Position numbers and translations under genes: made by a program
The notes under the pieces: generated by a model
Databases searched by the model: none
The model's input: the letters and a program-made list of their open reading frames with translations, nothing else
What the model was told of the DNA's origin: nothing
NCBI GenBank assembly: GCA_009845505.1
Contig: VXZL01000606.1
Coordinates: 1 to 23,260 of the forward strand
Length of the DNA stretch: 23,260 bases
DNA from: Candidatus Poribacteria bacterium
GTDB taxonomy: Bacteria > Poribacteria > WGA-4E > WGA-3G
Reading direction: 5' to 3'
In this document: positions 13,555-19,766 of the stretch, piece by piece
Layout of the letters: each line of letters opens with the position of its first letter
Numbering within the stretch: the first letter of the stretch is position 1

Positions 13555-14544
13555 ATGAAATTGAGACTCGCACAATACGGTATTTCCCACGACCACGCTT
13601 CAGGGAAAGCCCGCGTGATGAAGGAAAGTGACGACATTGAGTTCGCCGGTGTCTTTGAACCGTCCTCAGAAGTCCGAGAGACACTTGGTCAAAGCCCTGT
13701 CTATGAAGGCGTTCACTGGTTTACGTCCAAAGAAGAGATACTCGAAGATGAAACGATTGTTGGGGTCGCAGCACAAGGACGTGTGTCGCAGAATCTGACC
13801 TTTGCACGAGAGATTCTTGAACACGGTAAGCATGTTTGGTTCGATAAACCCGCTGGCGATAACCTTGATGAATTTCGAGAGGTTTTGGAGATCGCCCGCG
13901 ACAAAAATCTGCTCGTGCAACTCGGCTATATGTTCCGCTACAACGCAGGCTTTCAATTTATCCTTGATTGGGTGCATTCGGGTAAACTCGGCGAAATTTT
14001 TTCCGTTCGCGGGCGGATCTCATCAGGACCTTCAAGCGATGCGCACTGGCAACGTTGGGACTCACTCGGTGAACATTCCGGGGGCATCATGTTCATCCTC
14101 GCCTGTCACCTCACCGATATTATCGTTGCATTACTCGGACGCCCCACACACGTAACACCCTTTTCAAGGCACGATGGACATGACGTGCCGTGGTATCGGA
14201 ACAATACAGCGGCTGTCTTTGAATATCCGAAGGCATTGGCGATTCTTGAATCTACGGCGTTGGAAGTGGATTCAGGTAAGTCGAGACGACTGGAAGTCTA
14301 TGGGACACGCGGGAGCGCAATCCTGGAGCCGCTTGAACCGCCAGCGTTGCGATTGTGTCTTGATGAAGAACGGGGCAGGTATGCGAAAGGTTGGCAGACA
14401 GTGCCTGTGGAGGCACGACCGCGTTACGTCGAAAGCCTGCGCGCATTTGTCGCTGACATTCGGAGTGAGAAGTCTCCGGATCGTTCTCTTGAACACGAGT
14501 TCGCAGTTCAGGAGACGGTGCTGCGGGCGGTGGGACTACAATAA
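13555..14544 (+). CDS. Gfo/Idh/MocA-family oxidoreductase
   Basis: A 329-residue protein with the two-domain layout of Gfo/Idh/MocA dehydrogenases. It has an N-terminal Rossmann-like domain and, at about residues 97-101, WFDKPAGDNLDEF, the DKP variant of the family's EKP motif whose lysine takes part in catalysis. The C-terminal domain opens with GYMFRYNAGFQFI and carries GGIMFILACHLTDI, where His183 is in the usual catalytic-site position. The N-terminal nucleotide loop (YGISHDHASG) departs from a classical GxGxxG. Such enzymes oxidise or reduce sugars and cyclitols with NAD(P); the substrate is unknown. ATG 13555 has AAGGAG six bases upstream. It stands alone and converges on the next gene with a 19-base gap. 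Confidence 0.9.
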   Translation: MKLRLAQYGISHDHASGKARVMKESDDIEFAGVFEPSSEVRETLGQSPVYEGVHWFTSKEEILEDETIVGVAAQGRVSQNLTFAREILEHGKHVWFDKPAGDNLDEFREVLEIARDKNLLVQLGYMFRYNAGFQFILDWVHSGKLGEIFSVRGRISSGPSSDAHWQRWDSLGEHSGGIMFILACHLTDIIVALLGRPTHVTPFSRHDGHDVPWYRNNTAAVFEYPKALAILESTALEVDSGKSRRLEVYGTRGSAILEPLEPPALRLCLDEERGRYAKGWQTVPVEARPRYVESLRAFVADIRSEKSPDRSLEHEFAVQETVLRAVGLQ

Positions 14545-14563
14545 TGTATCCTGGCTATCGTCA

Positions 14564-15508
14564 TTAATCCTCATCTTTGATAGCGATGATAGGAACAACT
14601 GTAATAGGAAATGCTGATGGTTTGTAGTTTCCATCTGGTGCTTTGGTCGGGAATCTGTATTGAGGGTCTGTCAGAAGTTCATATACCGCAGCATCCTTAG
14701 TTCTGACCCGTTCTCTGGTATTCAATTCCCATTCGACTTTGAGTGCCTCGTGTCGCCCCGGAAAGTCCTGTGTCCCTAATATTGATGTTAAAGCCCAATA
14801 GATATACTCAGTAATCATGCAACCATAGTCACAGGTTTCATCGGTATAGTGATACCAGGCTTCTGCCGGATACCCGCTCTTGGGACCATCTTTGGGTATT
14901 TGCTCGAAATATCCGCCACGGGCAGCATCCATGCACTTTGCTAAGGCGGATCCCCGTTCCTCCTCGAACACCTCGGGGTAAGCGTTGGCATAACCATGTT
15001 GTGTAATAGGATGCAGAATTTCCTCCAAAGCACCGTCGTAGTACCCACCGTCAGGGGCATTGATTTTGCCATCAACAAGGAAATCCGGCTTGGCTTCTTC
15101 GCCATACAAATCTTGACCAAACCGATAGTCAGCCGCTTCTATTACATCCATTTCCAACTCTTCCATCTCCGCCTCTGTTCCGGGCATAATGATGAAGACA
15201 TTCCGGCTCACCAAGTGACTGAGAACCTGTGTGTTATCGGGGATACCGTCTTCATCGTTATCAAGGTATTGTGCCAAAACACCTGCGGCATGAGAGAGTT
15301 TATCTTCAGATGTTGTTGGGCTTGCAAAGATGTGAACGCCGAAAACGTTGACATATCTGTCACAACCCATTTGTCTGAAAGCAGAAAATTCGCTGGGTAT
15401 CTCTACTATTTCGATTTTCGGTGTCACTTCAATGCTATCCATTACGTTGTTGCCCATAATTTGGGATGATGCAAGCCTCATTAAAACCAGTATGATTCCA
15501 GCAGTCAT
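14564..15508 (-). CDS. Uncharacterised secreted protein with a calcium-loop motif and a possible metal site
   Basis: I do not recognise this 314-residue protein. The N-terminus (MTAGIILVLMRLASS) is hydrophobic and may be an export signal or membrane anchor, although the n-region lacks the usual lysines. At residues 83-91 DNDEDGIPD matches the DxDxDGxxD calcium-binding loop found in EF-hand, dockerin and thrombospondin type-3 repeats. At 162-171 EEILHPITQH groups acidic residues and histidines like a metal site, and AKCMDAARGG follows. Four cysteines (Cys49, Cys192, and a CDYGC pair) could form disulfides. ATG 15508 has AGGA close upstream. The neighbours give no functional hint. A secreted calcium-stabilised metalloenzyme is a guess only. 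Confidence 0.7.
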   Translation of the reverse strand: MTAGIILVLMRLASSQIMGNNVMDSIEVTPKIEIVEIPSEFSAFRQMGCDRYVNVFGVHIFASPTTSEDKLSHAAGVLAQYLDNDEDGIPDNTQVLSHLVSRNVFIIMPGTEAEMEELEMDVIEAADYRFGQDLYGEEAKPDFLVDGKINAPDGGYYDGALEEILHPITQHGYANAYPEVFEEERGSALAKCMDAARGGYFEQIPKDGPKSGYPAEAWYHYTDETCDYGCMITEYIYWALTSILGTQDFPGRHEALKVEWELNTRERVRTKDAAVYELLTDPQYRFPTKAPDGNYKPSAFPITVVPIIAIKDED

Positions 15509-15631
15509 GGTTTCCTATTTCTCCAAATTTATGCTCTCATTTCCAATTCCACAAAACGGGTGTTGGTTAGTTTCGAGGCACACGCTCACGTACTAATTAA
15601 AATTCAAAGGGCGAAAGTTCGAGAATTGCGT

Positions 15632-16663
15632 CTATGCAAAGCGAACGCCCAACTTTACATTCTCACCCGGATGCGTTGCGATTTTTGGATACTCAACCAA
15701 CAAATGGTCAAAATCGACAACAGGATGCACAACGGGTTCGGATTTCAGACTGCCGTCGCACAGGAGTCGCCAACTGATTTCAAAGAGCCTGCCTTCATCC
15801 CAATTGGGATACTCAGGATTCGGTTCGCTACAGGCGCGCGAAAAGATAATCGTCGGTCGGTTGAAATGCGCTTCCGCACCGAGATCCAATCCTGCTGGAT
15901 AGATACCCGGCCATGCGCCAGCGACAACGGTTCCCAGATACGTCGCACCCCGGATAGCGGCTTGTAACGCGCTATGATGACCGCTGTATTCAATACAAAC
16001 ATCAGCCCCACGCTTGTTGGTCGCCTTTTTTATCTCCAAACCGGCATCCTCTGTCGTGGGATCAATGACCACATCCGCGCCACATTTGAGGGCAACATTA
16101 CGACGCAACTCAAGCGGATCGACACCAATTATAGGATAAGCACCCGCCAACTTCGCAAGCTGCAATGCCATGAGTCCAATTCCACCCATTCCAAAGACTG
16201 CCACGGCATCACCAATGCGAACATGACCGTCGCGCACTGCTCCCAGCGCGAAATCCGTCGGGTCGAGACAGACGGCTGCCTGCCACGGTACACCCTCAGG
16301 AAGTTTCCGTACACCCGATGCGTCCCACACATTTTCCTCGCGGAAGGAGCTGTGCCGGAAAACCCGCTCCCCGACCTTGACATCGGTAACGTCCACACCG
16401 ATCTCGGTCACCTCGCCAACACACATGTTGCCAAGTCCTGAAGGATAGTGTACCATCCCAGATTCGTTGGCGCGAAAGATTTTATATTCCGAATCGTAGC
16501 CACCGCGTGGACCTGCGTACCCCTTATATGATGCCATCTCCGAACCGTGTTTGGCGGCACCGAACTGGCTTTTGACCCGAATTTCATTCGCTTGCAAGGG
16601 TGGACTTTCATATTCTCGGAAAGCGACCTGCTCTTGGGCAGGGGCAATGAGTTCTCTTGGCAT
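15632..16663 (-). CDS. MDR-superfamily dehydrogenase lacking the catalytic zinc ligands
   Basis: A 343-residue medium-chain dehydrogenase/reductase. The Rossmann domain has GMGGIG at 158-163 with Asp182 after the second strand (IIGVDPLE), which favours NAD(H). The substrate domain is unusual. The position of the first zinc Cys reads AAKHGSEMASYKG instead of CGTD-like, and the GHE motif is replaced by GNMCVGEV. The four-cysteine structural zinc loop is also missing. It is therefore probably a zinc-independent reductase or dehydrogenase, of unknown substrate. AGGAG is 13 bases before ATG 16663, somewhat far. A GC hairpin lies in its leader. Confidence 0.85.
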   Translation of the reverse strand: MPRELIAPAQEQVAFREYESPPLQANEIRVKSQFGAAKHGSEMASYKGYAGPRGGYDSEYKIFRANESGMVHYPSGLGNMCVGEVTEIGVDVTDVKVGERVFRHSSFREENVWDASGVRKLPEGVPWQAAVCLDPTDFALGAVRDGHVRIGDAVAVFGMGGIGLMALQLAKLAGAYPIIGVDPLELRRNVALKCGADVVIDPTTEDAGLEIKKATNKRGADVCIEYSGHHSALQAAIRGATYLGTVVAGAWPGIYPAGLDLGAEAHFNRPTIIFSRACSEPNPEYPNWDEGRLFEISWRLLCDGSLKSEPVVHPVVDFDHLLVEYPKIATHPGENVKLGVRFA

Positions 16664-16687
16664 ACTTTTAATTTATCTCCTTTTGGA

Positions 16688-16712
16688 CTGCCCTCCATTT
16701 CATTTCGGGCAG
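16688..16712. repeat. GC hairpin, terminator-like on the + strand
   Basis: CTGCCC (16688-16693) and GGGCAG (16707-16712) form a 6-bp stem with a 13-base loop, followed on the + strand by GTTTTTGG. In that direction it resembles an intrinsic terminator, yet the flanking genes run on the minus strand, where only TCC follows the stem. It could block antisense transcription, or act as a leader hairpin of the MDR dehydrogenase gene. Confidence 0.4.
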
Positions 16713-17161
16713 GTTTTTGGTTAATTTGTGACTCGGTTGGGCAATAAATCAAAAATTTCAATCGGCGATTGCCTGGTAGGAGAGGATACGAACTTTCTCG
16801 CCGATATCCAAACCACCACTGGGATGCAATTGGCACATAAAGATACCAATCATTCTTTCTTGCGGATCAATGAAGAAATTGGTGTAGAAGAAACCGCCTC
16901 CACTATACATCCCAACCGATCCGACTTCATTAAGGTCCAATGCGTCGCGGACGATGCTAAAGCCGAGACCGAATCCGAAGTCAACACCCATATCATCAAG
17001 CTGATGTGTGGTCATCAACGCAACAGTTTTTCGACTTAGCAATCGAACACCATCCAATTCTCCATCGTTGAGCATCATTTGTGCAAATCGAGCGTAATCA
17101 GAGGCAGTGGATACCAAGCCACCCCCGCCAGAGAAATAGGTTCGCGGACCGTTTTGAGATC

Positions 17162-17177
17162 CACGGAGCGTGCCTAC
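17162..17177 (-). repeat. GTAG-hairpin (REP-like) element 7, short
   Basis: CACG (17162-17165), loop GAG and CGTG (17169-17172) form a short stem followed by C and CTAC (17174-17177). On the minus strand it reads GTAGGCACG, identical at its start to element 8, 36 bases away. It lies at the point where the serine-hydrolase homology begins. Confidence 0.45.
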
Positions 17178-17193
17178 TATTTTTAAGGTTGAT

Positions 17194-17213
17194 GGCACAC
17201 TGCGTGTGCCTAC
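17194..17213 (-). repeat. GTAG-hairpin (REP-like) element 8
   Basis: GGCACAC (17194-17200), loop TGC and GTGTGCC (17204-17210) form a perfect 7-bp hairpin followed by TAC. On the minus strand it reads GTAG then the hairpin. It is the middle one of three clustered elements between the serine-hydrolase remnant and the DUF1501 gene. Confidence 0.7.
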
Positions 17214-17230
17214 CACTTTAAGCCACTTTT

Positions 17231-17257
17231 CATAGCAAGTTTTAGCTTGTAATCTAC
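17231..17257 (-). repeat. GTAG-hairpin (REP-like) element 9, degenerate, overlapping the DUF1501 stop codon
   Basis: A weak stem (CAAG around a TTTTAG-containing loop with CTTG) precedes CTAC at 17254-17257. The TAG stop codon of the DUF1501 gene is part of the GTAG on the minus strand. The internal AAGCTAAAACTTG resembles element 3. Stem quality is low, so inclusion in the family is tentative. Confidence 0.35.
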
Positions 17258-18684
17258 GCTAAAATATCGCGGACGACATGTCCGTGGACATCGGTAAGGC
17301 GGAAGTCTCGTCCTTGGAACCGGTAGACGAGTTTCTCGTGGTTAATCCCGAAGAGATGAAGCATAGTGGCATGGAAGTCGTGGACATGTACAATATTTTC
17401 AACGGCATTGTAACCTAACTCATCCGTGTTGCCGTAACTAATCCCGCCTTTGATTCCGCCACCAGCCATCCACATTGAGAACCCCTTGATATGGTGGTCG
17501 CGCCCGGTGCCTTGTGCCATCGGCGTTCGCCCAAATTCGCCGCCCCAAATCACCAAGGTCTCGTCTAACATTCCGCGCTGTTTCAAATCGTTAACGAGGG
17601 CAGCGGTTGCCTTATCAACATAGCCAGCGGTTGTCTTGATAGCGTTCACAATACCACCGTGATGATCCCAACCGCGATGGTAAAGTTGGATAAACCGAAC
17701 ACCACGTTCCGCCAATCGTCTCGCAAGCAGACAATTTGATGCATAAGATCCGTCTCCCGGCGTTGCCCCATACATATCAAGAACGTGCTGAGGTTCTTCC
17801 GAGATGTCAGTCAACTCTGGTACGCTCGTCTGCATTCGGAACGCCATCTCGTACTGGCTAATGCGCGTCGCAATCGTGGGATCGTCTACAGTCTCATCAA
17901 GCATACCGTTTAGGGTTTGGACAGCATCGACAACATCCCGCTGTTGTTCCATGTTTACGCCGTTAGGATTGGTAACGTAGTGGACCGGATCGCCGGTTGA
18001 ATGGAACTGAACGCCTTGGAATTGCCCCGGAAGAAATCCGCTGTGCCACTGCCGTGTTGCGATGGGTTGGTCTTGACCACCGCCTGAAGAGATAAGCACG
18101 ACGTAGCCCGGTAGGTTTTCGTTTTCACTGCCGAGACCGTAGAGCAACCACGCCCCCATGCTCGGTCTGCCAGCGATTGCAGTACCAGTATTCATAAAGG
18201 TGTGTGCTGGATCGTGATTAATCTGCTCGGTTTTCAGAGAACGAACGATACAGATGTCGTCAGCGAGGCTTCCGATATGCGGAAACGCCGTACTCATCTC
18301 CTGCCCTGACTCTCCAAACTTTTTGAATTCGTGTGTCGGACCGAGGCATTTGAGGGAATCCGCTTGCCCTTGGAGCTGCGCAATCGGTTGTCCTTCCGTG
18401 AAAGACTTCGGCATCGGTTGTCCGTCGAGTTCAGCGAGTTTCGGCTTGTAATCCAGAGTCTCCAAATGTGAGGGCCCCCCTGCCATGCAGAGATGAATAA
18501 TGCATTTCGCCTTCGGTGGCACGTGCGGTGTCGTAATAATTCCCTGCCACTTCTCAATTTCCGCGGCGTTGATAAGTGAGGGAGACAACAGAGAGGCAAG
18601 CGCAAGCGACCCGACACCCCGCACCGTCTTCCCCAGAAATGTGCGCCTTGTAAGACGCAGATTGGTTTCTTCATGAATATTCAT
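17254..18684 (-). CDS. DUF1501 protein with twin-arginine signal
   Basis: A 476-residue member of the DUF1501 family, of alkaline-phosphatase/sulfatase-like fold. The N-terminus has a twin-arginine signal (LTRRTFLGK at residues 11-19) and a hydrophobic stretch ending in INAAE, so it is exported folded. Family motifs include HLCMAGGPSHLETLDYKP, FIQLYHRGWDHHGG, IWGGEFGRTPMAQG and GRDHHIKGF, whose histidines and acidic residues look like metal ligands; HDFHATMLHLFGI and VHGHVV are at the C-terminus. The biochemical role is unknown, but in Planctomycetes the gene almost always follows a PSCyt1/DUF1549/DUF1553 gene like the one at 19767-22850. Here a three-gene toxin-antitoxin block lies between the two. 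Confidence 0.9.
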   Translation of the reverse strand: MNIHEETNLRLTRRTFLGKTVRGVGSLALASLLSPSLINAAEIEKWQGIITTPHVPPKAKCIIHLCMAGGPSHLETLDYKPKLAELDGQPMPKSFTEGQPIAQLQGQADSLKCLGPTHEFKKFGESGQEMSTAFPHIGSLADDICIVRSLKTEQINHDPAHTFMNTGTAIAGRPSMGAWLLYGLGSENENLPGYVVLISSGGGQDQPIATRQWHSGFLPGQFQGVQFHSTGDPVHYVTNPNGVNMEQQRDVVDAVQTLNGMLDETVDDPTIATRISQYEMAFRMQTSVPELTDISEEPQHVLDMYGATPGDGSYASNCLLARRLAERGVRFIQLYHRGWDHHGGIVNAIKTTAGYVDKATAALVNDLKQRGMLDETLVIWGGEFGRTPMAQGTGRDHHIKGFSMWMAGGGIKGGISYGNTDELGYNAVENIVHVHDFHATMLHLFGINHEKLVYRFQGRDFRLTDVHGHVVRDILA

Positions 18685-18730
18685 AGCGATACCTCTACCT
18701 CCTATTCGTCGTTTTGTAATTTTTCAACAG

Positions 18731-18755
18731 GGGCATTGGACAAACGTGAATGCCC
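18731..18755. repeat. Hairpin in the gap between hicB and DUF1501
   Basis: GGGCATT (18731-18737) and AATGCCC (18749-18755) form a perfect 7-bp stem around an 11-base loop. It lies 26 bases downstream of the hicB stop on the minus strand and about 46 bases before the DUF1501 start. It may terminate the hic transcript weakly, but no T-run follows on either strand. Confidence 0.45.
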
Positions 18756-18780
18756 GAAACATTACTTATCCTGATTGAGT

Positions 18781-19128
18781 TCAGGTCTTTGATTGAACAG
18801 ACGACGCACCACTAACAGCGTGTGTGAATGTTTCCGTTGCCCACTGGTCAAGATCCTTTCCACTGGCTTCAGCAGCCCTTGCGATGGCTACATGGATGTC
18901 GGGAGGAATCTGCAACCTCAGATTTCCAGAATACGGCTTTTGCGGTGGTTTATTCAGTCGCTCGCACGTTTCTAGATAATCCTCTACGGCATCTTCAAAA
19001 GCCTTTTGAAGTTCAGGAACAGTATCCGCATGAAACCCGACGATGTCGGTAATTCCCGCAATATGCCCAACAAGACATCTATCTTCTTCACTATACTCAA
19101 TATGTGCGCTATAACCCTTATATTTCAT
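18781..19128 (-). CDS. hicB: HicB-family antitoxin
   Basis: A 115-residue protein with the two parts of HicB antitoxins. The N-terminal domain (YKGYSAHIEYSEEDRCLVGH, then GFHADTVPELQKAFEDAVEDYLETC) is the partial RNase-H-like fold that binds the toxin. The C-terminal segment (GNLRLQIPPDIHVAIARAA with ASGKDLDQWATETF) resembles a ribbon-helix-helix DNA-binding domain used in autorepression. Its ATG overlaps the stop of hicA by four bases (ATGA), so it is translationally coupled. The order toxin then antitoxin is normal for hicAB. Confidence 0.92.
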   Translation of the reverse strand: MKYKGYSAHIEYSEEDRCLVGHIAGITDIVGFHADTVPELQKAFEDAVEDYLETCERLNKPPQKPYSGNLRLQIPPDIHVAIARAAEASGKDLDQWATETFTHAVSGASSVQSKT

Positions 19129-19385
19129 GAACTTATTCCTGCCTCCTCCAGAAAACGCCGAGCGTCCTTGACTTGGTAAGCACGCGCCTCTTTTTGATTG
19201 TGAGGCCGGTGAAATGTTGCGGTAACGCCATTCAATTCAAATCTCACCCGCGATCCTCTTCCCTCAATGGATTTTGCCCCACACGCTACGAAGAGGGATT
19301 CTATCTGCCGCCACTTCAACGTTTTTGGAACTGGGGTTCCGAAAATAGCATTTAAAGTTCTTTCATGTCGTTTGTTCATCATCAA
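19125..19385 (-). CDS. hicA: HicA-family toxin, variant without the GSH histidine
   Basis: An 86-residue protein of the HicA type, a small double-stranded-RNA-binding-like mRNA interferase: KWRQIESLFVACGAKSIEGRGSRVRFELNG, then ATFHRPHNQKEARAYQV and KDARRFLEEAGI. In well-studied HicA toxins the catalytic His lies in a GSH motif. Here the same place reads GSRVRF, and histidines remain only in FHRPH. This variant is common among annotated HicA proteins, so it may still be a toxin, perhaps with other catalytic residues. Three consecutive ATG codons (19385, 19382, 19379) lie within the 3' end of the preceding gene, a 23-base overlap, which couples the genes. Confidence 0.85.
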   Translation of the reverse strand: MMMNKRHERTLNAIFGTPVPKTLKWRQIESLFVACGAKSIEGRGSRVRFELNGVTATFHRPHNQKEARAYQVKDARRFLEEAGISS

Positions 19386-19743
19386 GCAGCATATTTGGAA
19401 GAATCTCTACTTTTTCTATGTCTTCAAGATCGATTCCACCCCATTCATCCCAAAGTTTCGCTCGCTCCACTTCAGACAATTCAAGGTATTGCCCAAGTGT
19501 GAATCCACCTAAGAAAGGCTCGTCAGGCGATAACGGTTGTCCGCCGAGTTCGTCCAAAAGCTCCTGCCTGAGATCCCCAACAGTTTGATCCGCATCTTTA
19601 AGCAACTTCTCTCGCTTGATGGCATCAGTAACTAACTCCGGGACCATTGCCAACAATCGTTGCCGGTCTTGGGGATCCATTCGTTTAATCAAGACAGCAA
19701 TCTGTTCAAGACTGACAGGTAAAGTGAATAGGTTTGTTTGCAT
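19363..19743 (-). CDS. Small acidic protein upstream of hicAB, possible accessory antitoxin
   Basis: I do not recognise this protein of about 126 residues. It begins with a hydrophobic-polar stretch (TNLFTLPVSLEQIAVLIKRM), then DPQDRQRLLAMVPELV, a charged helical middle and an acidic C-terminus (GGIDLEDIEKVEI). The charge and helix pattern resemble small antitoxin-like proteins found before toxin genes. ATG 19743 has GGAG nine bases upstream; a longer form would run into the DUF1553 gene. Its end overlaps hicA by 23 bases, so it leads a three-gene unit with hicA and hicB. Whether it takes part in the toxin-antitoxin system is an inference from this overlap only. Confidence 0.7.
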   Translation of the reverse strand: MQTNLFTLPVSLEQIAVLIKRMDPQDRQRLLAMVPELVTDAIKREKLLKDADQTVGDLRQELLDELGGQPLSPDEPFLGGFTLGQYLELSEVERAKLWDEWGGIDLEDIEKVEILPNMLLDDEQTT

Positions 19744-19766
19744 GATTTTTTCTCCAAACACCAATG

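Larger units (their letters stand above)
16758..17216 (-). pseudogene. 5'-truncated serine hydrolase (class C beta-lactamase/EstB-like)
   Basis: The open frame codes for 152 residues that match only the C-terminal part of beta-lactamase-type serine hydrolases (normally about 350-450 residues): FSGGGGLVSTASDYARFAQMML, then LDGVRLLSRKTVALMT, GFGLGFS, a SGGGFF stretch in the place of the third active-site box, and IDPQERMIGIFM. The N-terminal domain with the nucleophilic SxxK and the YxN motif is absent, so it cannot be a working enzyme. The first 20 or so codons lie in two GTAG-hairpin repeats (elements 7 and 8) and look like junk; homology begins near codon 23. The only upstream start is a GTG in the repeat without a ribosome-binding site. 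The DUF1501 gene ends just upstream, so the rest has been deleted. Confidence 0.8.

Noticed and set aside
15509..15631. GGCACACGCTCACGTAC in the gap after 15508 as another repeat element
   Set aside because: The foot reads GTAC rather than CTAC and no hairpin forms beside it.
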